Assembly (NCBI GenBank): GCA_029867005.1
Contig: CP123443.1
Span: 2,852,001-2,916,000, forward strand
Length of the DNA stretch: 64,000 nucleotides
Reading direction: 5' to 3'
Origin: Candidatus Haliotispira prima
GTDB lineage: Bacteria > Spirochaetota > Spirochaetia > SP-2023
Made by a program: the position numbers and the translations under genes. This document shows, piece by piece, positions 54,149 through 62,051 of the stretch. Each line of letters starts with the position of its first letter. Within the stretch, counting starts at the first letter, position 1. The notes under the pieces were generated by a model. It saw only the letters and a program-made list of their open reading frames with translations. It was not told the DNA's origin and ran no database searches.

Positions 54149-55339
54149 ATGCAATCATTAGAAATTTTTTCAGGTGCAGGAGGTTTAGCAGAAGGATTAA
54201 GGCATTCAGGCTTTAATCATCAGGCATTGTTAGAGCTTAATAAAGATGCTTGTAATTCTTTGCGTTTAAACTTTACACATTCTAAAATACTTGAAGAGGA
54301 TATAAAATTATTTAACTATTCTAGTTATTCGGGTGTAGATATAATTGCCGGCGGGCCTCCATGTCAACCATTTTCATTAGGAGGTAAAGCTAAAGGGAAC
54401 CTTGATAATAGGGATCTGTTTCCTCATGCGATAAGAGGAATTCGAGAATTACAACCTAAAGCTTTTATGTTTGAAAATGTTAAAGGGTTATTGAGACAAT
54501 CATTTTCAACTTATTTTAATTACATCATTCTTCAATTAACCTATCCTGAATTAGAAAAACTTGAAAATGAAGACTGGACTAAACACTTGTCAAGATTAGA
54601 ACAAGTTCATACTAAAGGAAATTATAATGGTTTAAAATATAATACTGTCTATCGACTTATAAACGCAGCTAATTACGGGATTCCTCAAAAAAGGGAAAGG
54701 GTGATTATTGTCGGTATTAAAGATGGCCTGAATATTGATTGGACTTTCCCTGAGGCTACTCATTCACAAGATAGATTATTTTGGGATAAATTTGTAACTG
54801 GTGAATATTGGGACAGAAATAGAGTTCCAAGTAGTCAAATTGAGAAAATTACACCTCAATTAAAGCAAATAATAGAAAAGATTAAGAAACGATATGGATT
54901 TTTTACTTCAGAATTAAATCCTTGGATGACGGTTAGAGAAGCTCTAACTGGCCTGCCTGACCCACAAAAAGTAAAGAATGTTCGAGAGCATATTTTTAGA
55001 GATGGCGCAAAATCATACCCAGGCCATACAGGCAGTTACATTGATGAACCTTCAAAAACCATTAAAGCAGGAGATCATGGTGTCCCGGGAGGAGAAAACA
55101 TGATTAGATTTGTTGACGGTTCTGTTCGGTACTTTACCATCTTAGAAGCTAAGAGAATTCAAACCTTTCCTGATGATTATACTATTTCCGGTTCATGGAC
55201 TGAGGGAATGCGACAACTTGGTAATGCCGTACCTGTTAGGTTAAGCAATATGATTGGAAATGAATTATATAAAAAGCTTAACTGTCAACAGAGTACTATA
55301 AATAATAGCCAAAAAAATACTAAATTCAAGAATTTATAG
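54149..55339 (+). CDS. DNA cytosine-5 methyltransferase
   Basis: A 396-residue C5-methyltransferase. Motif I LEIFSGAGGLAEGL is at the start, motif IV with the catalytic cysteine is AGGPPCQPFS, motif VI is MFENVKGL, motif VIII is GIPQKRERVIIVG, and motifs IX-X are near the end (IQTFPDDY, QLGNAVPVRLSNMIG). It protects the sites cut by the neighbouring Eco29kI-like enzyme, most likely CCGCGG. The AT content and A-rich codon use differ from the chromosome around it, a sign of transfer. Confidence 0.93.
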   Translation: MQSLEIFSGAGGLAEGLRHSGFNHQALLELNKDACNSLRLNFTHSKILEEDIKLFNYSSYSGVDIIAGGPPCQPFSLGGKAKGNLDNRDLFPHAIRGIRELQPKAFMFENVKGLLRQSFSTYFNYIILQLTYPELEKLENEDWTKHLSRLEQVHTKGNYNGLKYNTVYRLINAANYGIPQKRERVIIVGIKDGLNIDWTFPEATHSQDRLFWDKFVTGEYWDRNRVPSSQIEKITPQLKQIIEKIKKRYGFFTSELNPWMTVREALTGLPDPQKVKNVREHIFRDGAKSYPGHTGSYIDEPSKTIKAGDHGVPGGENMIRFVDGSVRYFTILEAKRIQTFPDDYTISGSWTEGMRQLGNAVPVRLSNMIGNELYKKLNCQQSTINNSQKNTKFKNL

Positions 55340-55903
55340 CCCACTCAAATAGCGTACCGGTCTGACAAAAAAGCGCAACACATTGGGCCGCCACTCAGAC
55401 GCAAACCGTTGTGTTTCATCCCGGAAAAAACCGGATCTGTAGATTATCTCAGGAAAACCTGAGATCGTGGCAAAAAAAGAGCAGAAAGCAGATTTGTGCA
55501 AAAGATGAAAAGAATTATTCAAATACTCTGAGTTAAGAAATAATACGGAGATTGAACCATTAGGGGATCAGAATAGAGTTACGGTAAGGCTGTGGTTTTG
55601 CCTTATAGCTTTGATCTTGCCGGATAAGTGCTGTGGTACTTGCGGCGATTCCGGAGCGGCGATTCAAGAGCTAATTTATTGGGCAAAATATTTTGTAGAA
55701 AAGAATAAGAACACGGACCGGAATAAAACGGACTATATTTTAAAGATAGAAAAGTATTCAATAAATAAAATCATTGAACTACGTTCTTTAAATAATCTTG
55801 GAACAGGTAGTGGTAGCCGGGCGCAGATTATCTGTTGTGTTTGTAACATTATAGTAAATATCCCCCCTGATCTTATGCAATATTGACGCAGAACGCCGGC
55901 TCA
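55340..55903. other. Intergenic region after the restriction-modification pair
   Basis: No convincing gene in 564 bases. Codon-like A/T-rich stretches near 55690-55800 form an open frame (55611-55886) with two CxxC pairs but no ribosome binding site or family likeness; I do not call it. The region may hold the boundary of the imported unit. Confidence 0.35.
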
Positions 55904-56743
55904 TTATTCGCTTATAATTTCTATACGGAATACTTTGTCCGCTATGAAGCCCTCTCCTGCGGACCAGTTGGTTGGGGTCACTTTTACTTGAGGAGAAAAT
56001 ATAAATACGATAGAAACGAGTTTGTTGGCTTCTTTTCTTAAGGCATATATGTGGGCTCCCGATACGCCCACTCCACAATTCGGGGAGCAACCTCCTCTCA
56101 GAGAACTGCTGTTCTCAAGATAATTCACTTGTTGGCCTCCATAAGTATCGTCTGCGTAAGGGAGAAGCATAATCTCTTCGGGTTTCCGTTCTATTGTCAG
56201 GGGTACAGCCACTTTTGTAGCTGCGGTCAATCCTCCCATATAAGCAATGCCGCCTTCGGAACTGGCATCCCCTGCGGCAAAAGATTTGGTGGTAAAGATC
56301 TTTTCCAGTATTTCCTCTCCGTCGTACATGCGTATTTTGTAAGACGTGTTTTCCTGTAAGATATCGCTTGTTTCAAAACTTGTATTGCTGGCTGTGCCAC
56401 CCGCAGCAAAGGGAACCTCTGTACTGCCGACCGCAAGATCGTAGGCCGTTCCTCCGTGCTGGAACATAAAGACAGCCCTGGCCTTTTGGGTTTCCGTAAA
56501 TTTTCTGGTAATGTACCCTTTTTTTGTCTCTGCCACTGCTTTAGAAAGGGTGCTACCCGTTGACGTTACCGGTGTTATCAGAAAACCGACTGTCCTGTCT
56601 GTGGATATATTGGGGGCATTAGCCGTGAAATGGACGTAGTGTAGGCCCGAATAATTGACCGTAATAGATTTTGTGGGACTCGGTGCCGCAGGCGGCTCAC
56701 CGGTCTGGGATAGCGGGGCACAGCCGAAAATGAAGAGAAACAT
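55904..56743 (-). CDS. Lipoprotein cassette copy A, out of frame with its own start
   Basis: Open frame of 279 residues from ATG 56743, with lipobox FIFGC followed by APLSQTGEPPAAP. The ATG is too close to the cysteine (seven residues) for a signal peptide. Upstream the frame stays open through a hydrophobic segment (FFYPLSLSLFTF) up to a TAG just before the heptamer repeat, without another ATG, GTG or TTG. The probable real start is ATG 56913, which is out of frame by 2 with five repeat units. One more unit would give a 66-residue leader before the cysteine. The body differs from copies B and C. Function unknown. Confidence 0.75.
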   Translation of the reverse strand: MFLFIFGCAPLSQTGEPPAAPSPTKSITVNYSGLHYVHFTANAPNISTDRTVGFLITPVTSTGSTLSKAVAETKKGYITRKFTETQKARAVFMFQHGGTAYDLAVGSTEVPFAAGGTASNTSFETSDILQENTSYKIRMYDGEEILEKIFTTKSFAAGDASSEGGIAYMGGLTAATKVAVPLTIERKPEEIMLLPYADDTYGGQQVNYLENSSSLRGGCSPNCGVGVSGAHIYALRKEANKLVSIVFIFSPQVKVTPTNWSAGEGFIADKVFRIEIISE

Positions 56744-56820
56744 GAATGTGAAAAGAGATAAAGATAATGGATAAAAAAACTTAGAATATTTTAATAGGGG
56801 ATAAAGTAAATAGCTATTCT

Positions 56821-56913
56821 CTAACTGAGTATGATATTGGATATTGGATATTGGATATTGGATATTCTACTGTTTTTCGGTGTTCCAGTCAATAATATTT
56901 GTCGATGTTTCAT
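56821..56913 (-). CDS. Out-of-frame leader ORF of cassette A
   Basis: ATG 56913 has GAGGAA 7 bases upstream and a promoter 35 bases upstream. It reads 30 codons (MKHRQILLTGTPKNSR, then through the heptamers) and stops at TAG 56821-56823 straight after them. It is best seen as the 5' part of the lipoprotein gene in the OFF phase; a real leader peptide cannot be excluded. Confidence 0.55.
   Translation of the reverse strand: MKHRQILLTGTPKNSRISNIQYPISNIILS
56833..56866. repeat. Heptamer repeat A: (GATATTG)4 plus GATATT
   Basis: Five units of GATATTG on + (CAATATC on the coding strand), the last lacking its final G. A gain of one or loss of two units shifts the leader ATG into the lipoprotein frame. 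Confidence 0.95.
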
Positions 56914-56947
56914 AAGAAAATTCCTCGAAATAGTTTAATTTTGGCAT

Positions 56948-56976
56948 ATTATATATTTGTTCAGAATATTTGGCAA
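56948..56976 (-). promoter_or_regulatory. Sigma-70 promoter of cassette A
   Basis: On the minus strand TTGCCA, 17 bases, then a perfect TATAAT. It points to the ATG at 56913, with a leader of about 28 bases. Confidence 0.7.
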
Positions 56977-57028
56977 GGCCCCCCTCATTCCCGCCAAAGG
57001 AGAACCTTGAAGGCGGCCCCTTAAATAC

Positions 57029-57769
57029 CTAATGGCGAGTCACGGGAAGGTCAAATGCTGTTGGTCTCCCCTCAAGATTGATAATCGTGCTTCTGATTCT
57101 ATTTCGTAGGGTATCCGTTTTATCTGCACCTATAAAATAGAAATAACTGTTGGTTGAATTGGATATATAGCCGGAAATTGTCTCGTATGCAAAATGGAAA
57201 GCGACAGCAGCTGTCACCATACTGCCATTATAAGTGCCAATGTTATCAAACGGGCCTCCCTCCTCCGTTTCAAATGAGAATTCAGCAGCAAGAGGGTCAT
57301 GGTTTACGTAAAAGTAGCAAACGACGACACCTGTTTGTTTCTGCATAAAATATAGGGCATCTAAACTTGCTATACATTCGCTGCCAGTATTGCTAAGCCA
57401 TTTGGCATCACCCTCGGCGGGTAATGCAGCGGTAGTGAAGGGAACCTCGGCCCTGTCGTTGGTGATGTTTAGCCCTGTAATCTCTGCCGTTGTTGTAATG
57501 CGGCCTGTGGGGAAATAAAGATACAGTTTGTACGCCGTATTGGGGGCAAGGACATCGGCAAGAGTAAGACCATTATCAAAGTCGGTCGTATAGTGCCGGC
57601 TGATGCTTATTTTTCTCGTACCATCGGCGGGTATGCTTATACTTACATGCCCTTTACTGGTGAGGGCTTCCGCCTCTGTTGGAGCCGCTTCGGCAGCTAA
57701 ATGAACAACCGCCCCAATATTGGTGAGTTCCACATTGCTGCTTATTTCCAATTGCAGGGAAGAGGCCAC
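57029..57769 (-). CDS. Lipoprotein cassette copy B, out of frame with its own start
   Basis: The frame is called from GTG 57769 (246 residues), but it is open further upstream and includes a lipobox FIFSC and VPLSQTGEPPAAPVNP, so the GTG is not the true start. In this copy the ATG seen in A before FLFIF is CTG. No usable start exists in frame before the stop just ahead of the heptamers. The likely start is ATG 58035 (RBS GAGGAG), out of frame by 2 with five repeats. The mature body is rich in Thr, Ala and Ser and predicted beta, without known family. It is close to copy C except for the last third. Confidence 0.75.
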   Translation of the reverse strand: MASSLQLEISSNVELTNIGAVVHLAAEAAPTEAEALTSKGHVSISIPADGTRKISISRHYTTDFDNGLTLADVLAPNTAYKLYLYFPTGRITTTAEITGLNITNDRAEVPFTTAALPAEGDAKWLSNTGSECIASLDALYFMQKQTGVVVCYFYVNHDPLAAEFSFETEEGGPFDNIGTYNGSMVTAAVAFHFAYETISGYISNSTNSYFYFIGADKTDTLRNRIRSTIINLEGRPTAFDLPVTRH

Positions 57770-57942
57770 AGCGGAGGAGGAAAAGGAAATAATTGGATTT
57801 ACGGGTGCCGCAGGCGGCTCACCAGTCTGGGATAGCGGAACACAGCTAAAAATGAAGAGAAACAGGAAGGTGAAAATAGGTAAAAATAATGAATAAAAAG
57901 ACTTAGAATATGTTAATAGGGAATAAAGTAAATATCTATTCT

Positions 57943-58035
57943 CTAACTGAGTATGATATTGGATATTGGATATTGGATATTGGATATTCTACTGTTTTTT
58001 GGTGTTCCGGTCAATAATATTTGTTGATGTTTCAT
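57943..58035 (-). CDS. Out-of-frame leader ORF of cassette B
   Basis: ATG 58035 with GAGGAG 7 bases upstream reads 30 codons through the heptamers and stops at TAG 57943-57945, as in copies A and C. Likely the 5' part of the lipoprotein gene in the OFF phase. Confidence 0.55.
   Translation of the reverse strand: MKHQQILLTGTPKNSRISNIQYPISNIILS
57955..57988. repeat. Heptamer repeat B: (GATATTG)4 plus GATATT
   Basis: Same unit and number as in copies A and C. Confidence 0.95.
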
Positions 58036-58069
58036 CAGAAAACTCCTCGAAATAGTTTAATTTTGGCAT

Positions 58070-58098
58070 ATTGTATATTCGTTCAGGATATTTGGCAA
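58070..58098 (-). promoter_or_regulatory. Sigma-70 promoter of cassette B
   Basis: On the minus strand TTGCCA, 17 bases, TACAAT (one mismatch). Same place as in copy A relative to the ATG. Confidence 0.65.
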
Positions 58099-58149
58099 GG
58101 CCCCCTCATTCCCCCCAAAAGAGGGCCTTGGAGGCGGTGCCCTAAATAC

Positions 58150-58902
58150 CTAATGGCGGGTCACAGGAAGGAAAAATACTGTTTGTAGTCCCTTAGGATC
58201 AATAATTGTGGTTCTGATTCTATTTTGTAGGGTATCCGTTTTATCTGCACCTATAAAATAGGAATAACGGTTGGTTGAGTTGAATATATAGCCGGGAATT
58301 AACCCGTATGCAAAATGAAAAGAGGTAGCGGGCTCAACCTGCTTTACGCCATTCTCTACTTCCCCATAAGTCCCGACGTTATCGAAAGTATCCTTATCAT
58401 TTTCACGTGAGACGTCAGTGGCGAGAGGGTCATGGTTTACGTAAAAGTAGCAAACGACGACACCTGTTTGTTCCTGCATAAAATATAGGGCATCTAAACT
58501 TGCTATACATTCGCTGCCAATATTGCTAAGCCATTTGGCATCATTCTCAGCGGGTAGGGCCGCAGTGGTGAAGGGAACCTCGGCCCTGTCGTTGGCGATG
58601 CTTAGCCCTGTAATCTCTGCCGTTGTCGTAATACGGCCTGCGGGGAAATAAAGATAGAGTTTGTACGCCGTATTGGGGGCAAGGACATCGGCAAGAGTAA
58701 GACCATTATCAAAGTCGGTCGTATAGTGCCGGCTGATGCTTATTTTTCTTGTCACACCCGCCGGTATGCTTATACTTACATGCCCTTTACTGGCGAGGGC
58801 TTCCGCCTCCGTGGGAGCCGCTTCGGCAGCCGGGCGAACAACTGCTCCTATATTGGTGAGTTCCACATTGCTGCTTATTTCCAATTGCAGGGAAGAGGCC
58901 AC
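58150..58902 (-). CDS. Lipoprotein cassette copy C, out of frame with its own start
   Basis: Called from GTG 58902 (250 residues); as in copy B the frame is open upstream with lipobox FIFGC and VPLSQTGELPAAPVNP. The likely start, ATG 59168, is out of frame by 2 with five repeats. It is nearly identical to B up to about residue 165 (VCYFYVNHDPLA), then diverges through a variable patch (TDVSRENDKDTFDNVGTYGE) before a similar end (YFIGADKTDTL...FLPVTRH). The variable patch may be exposed to selection. Function unknown. Confidence 0.75.
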   Translation of the reverse strand: MASSLQLEISSNVELTNIGAVVRPAAEAAPTEAEALASKGHVSISIPAGVTRKISISRHYTTDFDNGLTLADVLAPNTAYKLYLYFPAGRITTTAEITGLSIANDRAEVPFTTAALPAENDAKWLSNIGSECIASLDALYFMQEQTGVVVCYFYVNHDPLATDVSRENDKDTFDNVGTYGEVENGVKQVEPATSFHFAYGLIPGYIFNSTNRYSYFIGADKTDTLQNRIRTTIIDPKGLQTVFFLPVTRH

Positions 58903-59075
58903 AGCGGAGGAGGAAAAGGAAATAATTGGATTTACGGGTGCCGCAGGCAGCTCACCGGTCTGGGATAGCGGGACACAGCCAAAAATGAAGAGAAACAGGA
59001 AGGTGAAAAGAGATAAAGATAATGGATAAAAAAACTTAGAATATTTTAATAGGGGATAAAGTAAATAGCTATTCT

Positions 59076-59168
59076 CTAACTGAGTATGATATTGGATATT
59101 GGATATTGGATATTGGATATTCTACTGTTTATACCAATGTTTGTCAATATTTTAGTCTGATTTTTCAT
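59076..59168 (-). CDS. Out-of-frame leader ORF of cassette C
   Basis: ATG 59168 has AGGAG 7-8 bases upstream. It reads 30 codons through the heptamers and stops at TAG 59076-59078. The first half (MKNQTKILTNIGINSR) differs from A and B but keeps the same length and frame. Confidence 0.55.
   Translation of the reverse strand: MKNQTKILTNIGINSRISNIQYPISNIILS
59088..59121. repeat. Heptamer repeat C: (GATATTG)4 plus GATATT
   Basis: Same unit and number as in copies A and B. Confidence 0.95.
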
Positions 59169-59205
59169 GGAATCACTCCTGTAAGATGGGATAAATTCAG
59201 AGTAG

Positions 59206-59233
59206 ATTGTATATTTATTTAGGAAGAGTACAA
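59206..59233 (-). promoter_or_regulatory. Sigma-70 promoter of cassette C
   Basis: On the minus strand TTGTAC, 16 bases, TACAAT. The sequence differs from A and B but the function seems kept. The rest of 59234-59581 has no gene. Confidence 0.5.
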
Positions 59234-59267
59234 GGGGGGACGGAAGGGCAGCTCTTTTTCCCAAAAA

Positions 59268-59285
59268 ACGGTATGGCCCCGGAAA
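59268..59285. repeat. Direct repeat, left copy
   Basis: ACGGTATGGCCCCGGAAA, identical 18 bases also at 60856-60873; similarity continues loosely (CTTAGGGGACT against TTCAGGGGGACT). The pair flanks the AT-rich GT10 gene and transposase relic. Confidence 0.75.
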
Positions 59286-59581
59286 GCTTAGGGGACTGCC
59301 CGCTTGTTTTGCAAGCAATATTGATGCATCAAAAACTGTGCTATTGTGTTCTGTTAACTGGGATACTTTTAATACAACCTACAAAAAAATCAGGATAGGA
59401 ATCGCCGGATTCTATATTGACTCTTGGTTGGAATATAGATAGCTTTGAAGCCGATAGATCTTATTTTGGGGCTTGCAGAGCACAAGGAATAATGGAGACA
59501 GGGTTCTGCAGATAAAATTCCTGTTTCCAGTATATTTATGGTTGTAATTGTAATGATCTCATATAGAGTTGGAAATTAGAG

Positions 59582-60511
59582 ATGGTAAAGAAAAAGCTCC
59601 GACTGGCATTTTCAGATATGTGGGCCGACTTTGAGCCTTCCTCTAATGTCTTTACCAGGATTTTAGAGGAGCGATTTGAGATAATTTTGAGTGATGCCCC
59701 GGATCTACTGATTTACTCCACTTTTGGTAAAAAACATAAAACTTATAACTGTCATAAATTATTTTTTTCAGGAGAAAATTCACAAACAGATTTTACAGAA
59801 TGTGATTTTGGTATTTCTTCTGAGTACTTGAGTCGCTCTGATCACTATAGAATGCCTTTTGGAATCTTTTGGTTGTTTGAGCGGTACGCAGTTGATGAAT
59901 TATTTAAAGAATTCAATCTGTCTGAGGTACGAAAATTGATAGAAGGGAAACAGGGAGCTTGTGCCATAGTGGTCTCAAATGGTGGTGGAAAAGAGCGCAA
60001 TGACTTTTTAAGTAAGCTCCAATTACGAATACCCGTAGTTTCAGGTGGACGTTTCCAAAATAATATTGGTAGCTTTGTTGAAGATAAGATGACCTTTATT
60101 TCTAATTATATTTTCAACCTTTGTTTTGAGAATTCATCAACGCAAGGTTACCTGACAGAAAAAATCATAGATGCTATTTATGCTAAGACGATTCCTATCT
60201 ATTGGGGTGATCCAACTGTGGGAGAGTTTTTTAACTTGGAGAGAATGCTTTATTTTGATGGCAAAGATGAAGCAGGTTTTATTGGGAAGATCGTTACTCT
60301 TGCTGAGGATAAAGAAGCACTTGCCCGGATGTTTTGCAAGCCGATTCTAAACAGTAAGGCTAACTTAGAACTCTTAGATAAAGAACGCTTTTATCATTTT
60401 ATTTATGATTGTGCTGAAATGAGTATAATTAATAGGAAAGGTGATAGAATTATCTTACAGAAAAAGGTAAGAGAATTTATAAGGGAGATTAAACGTAAAG
60501 CAAAAGCATAA
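59582..60511 (+). CDS. GT10 glycosyltransferase (fucosyltransferase-like)
   Basis: A 309-residue enzyme resembling family GT10 alpha-1,3/4-fucosyltransferases, which use GDP-fucose to decorate surface glycans. The diagnostic nucleotide-sugar motif is present: FNLCFENSSTQGYLTEKIID followed by PIYWGDP. The N-terminal part reads RLAFSDMWADFEPSSNVFTR and the C-terminus is very basic (REIKRKAKA), suiting peripheral membrane binding as in Helicobacter FucT. It is AT-rich and stands alone, so likely transferred. ATG 59582; a weak AGAG precedes it. Donor and acceptor unproven. Confidence 0.83.
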   Translation: MVKKKLRLAFSDMWADFEPSSNVFTRILEERFEIILSDAPDLLIYSTFGKKHKTYNCHKLFFSGENSQTDFTECDFGISSEYLSRSDHYRMPFGIFWLFERYAVDELFKEFNLSEVRKLIEGKQGACAIVVSNGGGKERNDFLSKLQLRIPVVSGGRFQNNIGSFVEDKMTFISNYIFNLCFENSSTQGYLTEKIIDAIYAKTIPIYWGDPTVGEFFNLERMLYFDGKDEAGFIGKIVTLAEDKEALARMFCKPILNSKANLELLDKERFYHFIYDCAEMSIINRKGDRIILQKKVREFIREIKRKAKA

Positions 60512-60613
60512 TTTTTAGGTCATGATGCCGTTTTTTTAGATTTACGATTAGGGAAAAAGAGACCTTTATATCAATAATTTTAATATTATTAAGCAATATT
60601 CTTAGATACATTT

Positions 60614-60645
60614 ATTATAATCCTACTAGCTAGTAGGATTATAAT
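60614..60645. terminator. 32-base perfect palindrome between convergent genes
   Basis: ATTATAATCCTACTAG and its exact complement form a 32-base palindrome centred on AGCT. It lies between GT10 (+) and the RNA methyltransferase (-), with A/T-rich flanks, so a two-way terminator is the simplest reading. It could also be a recombination or mobile-element end. Confidence 0.6.
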
Positions 60646-60668
60646 TCTCTATATATTGTGAAGAGAAA

Positions 60669-60770
60669 ATGAAATATAAATACTATTATCGTTCGCAGAT
60701 TTCAGAAGAAAAATTTAAGGAAAGTGTCTGCTGTTTTACAAGTGATATGACGCATCAAAGATTGCATTAG
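60669..60770 (+). pseudogene. N-terminal relic of an IS1595-type transposase
   Basis: ATG 60669 reads 33 codons and stops. The start MKYKYYYRSQISEEKFKESV closely resembles the N-terminus of IS1595-family transposases in spirochaetes and others (form MKNKY.KRSKISEAKFR), followed by a degraded CCFTSDMTHQRLH where the helix-turn-helix should begin. The rest of the transposase is missing. Assignment is from memory of the family. Confidence 0.4.
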
Positions 60771-60855
60771 TATGTTCAGAGGGCTTATATTTATCTGATT
60801 TCCGGCCTCAAGGTCAATGAAGAGAGTCACCTCCCTAACTAGTCCAAGCCCTGGA

Positions 60856-60873
60856 ACGGTATGGCCCCGGAAA
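60856..60873. repeat. Direct repeat, right copy
   Basis: ACGGTATGGCCCCGGAAA, identical to 59268-59285, just after the stop codon of the minus-strand methyltransferase gene. Confidence 0.75.
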
Positions 60874-60875
60874 AT

Positions 60876-61874
60876 TCAGGGGGACTTGGAATTGGGTGAT
60901 CTGTGCAGCAGGCAGAAGTAGAGCGGGCCACAGCCCGCATTGCGGTCGGGCAGAATGCTGTAACCCAGGGCCTGGCCGGATTCTGGAAACAGGGATTCAA
61001 AAGTCCATTCCGGATAGTCTGTCACTTCAAAGGGGGCCGGGTGTACTCCCAACAGCGGGCGTTTTTTCAGCGCACGGGCCACTACCGCACTGTTTTCCGC
61101 AGGCGAGAGGGCGCAGGTAGCGTAGAGCAGGTGCCCACCGGGTGCCAAGCAATCCAATGCGGCACAGAGCAAGGCTAATTGGGTGCGGCCATTGCGTTTG
61201 CTGCGCGAGGTTCGCCACCTGCTCAGCAGCTCGGGACTCTGTGCCAACACATGGCGTTCGGAAGAACAGGGAGCGTCCAGCAGAATGGCATCAAAACTGC
61301 GGCCGGCCGCTTTGTGTTTCAGAGCCAGCAGGCAGGCATCAGCCCGTTGCAGGACAACCTGCTGCTGCATGCCGGCCGGGAGTAGAGCACGCTGCTGCTG
61401 TAAGCGTGCAAAGCGTGGTATGGAGACATCACTGGCCAGCAGGCCGGCGGCTGGCCGACCCTGCATCGCCAAGGCCAGACGCAGCATCTTGCCCCCGGGG
61501 GCGGCGCACATGTCCCAGATCTGTGGCCCGTTTGGCTCTGCTTTCTCTTCCGTCTCTTCTGCCTCTTCTCTGCTTCCGGCCTCGGACACCCGTTCGGCAA
61601 GCAGTTGTGCCAACAGACAGGAGGCTTTGTCCAACCAGTAGTCTCCGCTCAGGGCCAAAGCCCTCAATTCGCGAAGATTGAGTTGACTCCCTCCGGCGGT
61701 TGCCGAGGCGCAAAGTGCCGGACGCAGGGTCTGCCAGCGTTTCCCGAACAGCTCGGAATAATGGGTATCAAATTCTTCCGAATTCTCGGCGTTTTTAAAT
61801 ACTCCGACATCTGGAGCTTGTTGTCTTTTTTTTGATGTTTTCCGGGATTTTTTTTTCGGCGTTTTTTTTGTCAC
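60876..61874 (-). CDS. RNA m5C methyltransferase (RsmB/RsmF/NSUN family)
   Basis: A 332-residue SAM-dependent methyltransferase. Motif I MCAAPGGKMLRLALAM, motif IV LLDAPCSSERHVL (second conserved Cys) and motif VI LLYATCALSPAEN (catalytic Cys) are those of NOL1/NOP2/Sun enzymes that make 5-methylcytosine in rRNA or tRNA. The N-terminus is very basic (KKTPKKKSRKTSKKRQQ). It starts at GTG 61874 without a good ribosome binding site. A 10-bp inverted repeat TTCCGGCCTT/AAGGCCGGAA lies just upstream (61896-61917). The short C-terminal end lacks the RsmF PUA-like domain. Target unknown. Confidence 0.88.
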   Translation of the reverse strand: MTKKTPKKKSRKTSKKRQQAPDVGVFKNAENSEEFDTHYSELFGKRWQTLRPALCASATAGGSQLNLRELRALALSGDYWLDKASCLLAQLLAERVSEAGSREEAEETEEKAEPNGPQIWDMCAAPGGKMLRLALAMQGRPAAGLLASDVSIPRFARLQQQRALLPAGMQQQVVLQRADACLLALKHKAAGRSFDAILLDAPCSSERHVLAQSPELLSRWRTSRSKRNGRTQLALLCAALDCLAPGGHLLYATCALSPAENSAVVARALKKRPLLGVHPAPFEVTDYPEWTFESLFPESGQALGYSILPDRNAGCGPLYFCLLHRSPNSKSP

Positions 61875-62051
61875 GGCAGGGCTATCGGGCTTTCTTTCCG
61901 GCCTTCCAAGGCCGGAACCGGCACGGAGTCAGACGGAAAATTTTGCAAGTGTGTGTGAGAATTTTCATGGTGTTTTCCTTCCTGCAACTGATTCCGACTA
62001 TCTGAACTATTCCCCGACCGGGGCCCTTCGTTCCGGGCTCCTCTCGGGAAC

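Larger units (their letters stand above)
56744..59168. repeat. Tandem array of three lipoprotein cassettes
   Basis: The region upstream of each lipoprotein frame recurs at about 1.1 kb intervals (heptamer repeats begin at 56833, 57955 and 59088). Shared parts are the start region, the five heptamers, a stretch of about 100 bases and the signal-peptide code. Bodies B and C are nearly identical in their first two thirds and diverge near the end; A has a different body. This suggests duplication followed by exchange or divergence. Confidence 0.85.

Noticed and set aside
55611-55886. 91-codon frame with CxxC pairs
   Set aside because: No ribosome binding site, no start context, low-complexity composition and no recognisable domain.
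56833-59121. CRISPR array or regulatory iterons for the GATATTG repeats
   Set aside because: Units are only 7 bases without spacers, at equivalent places inside three reading frames; a translational switch fits better.
61142-61681. Long open frames on the + strand opposite the RNA methyltransferase
   Set aside because: They are complements of a GC-rich true gene; no start signals or family patterns.
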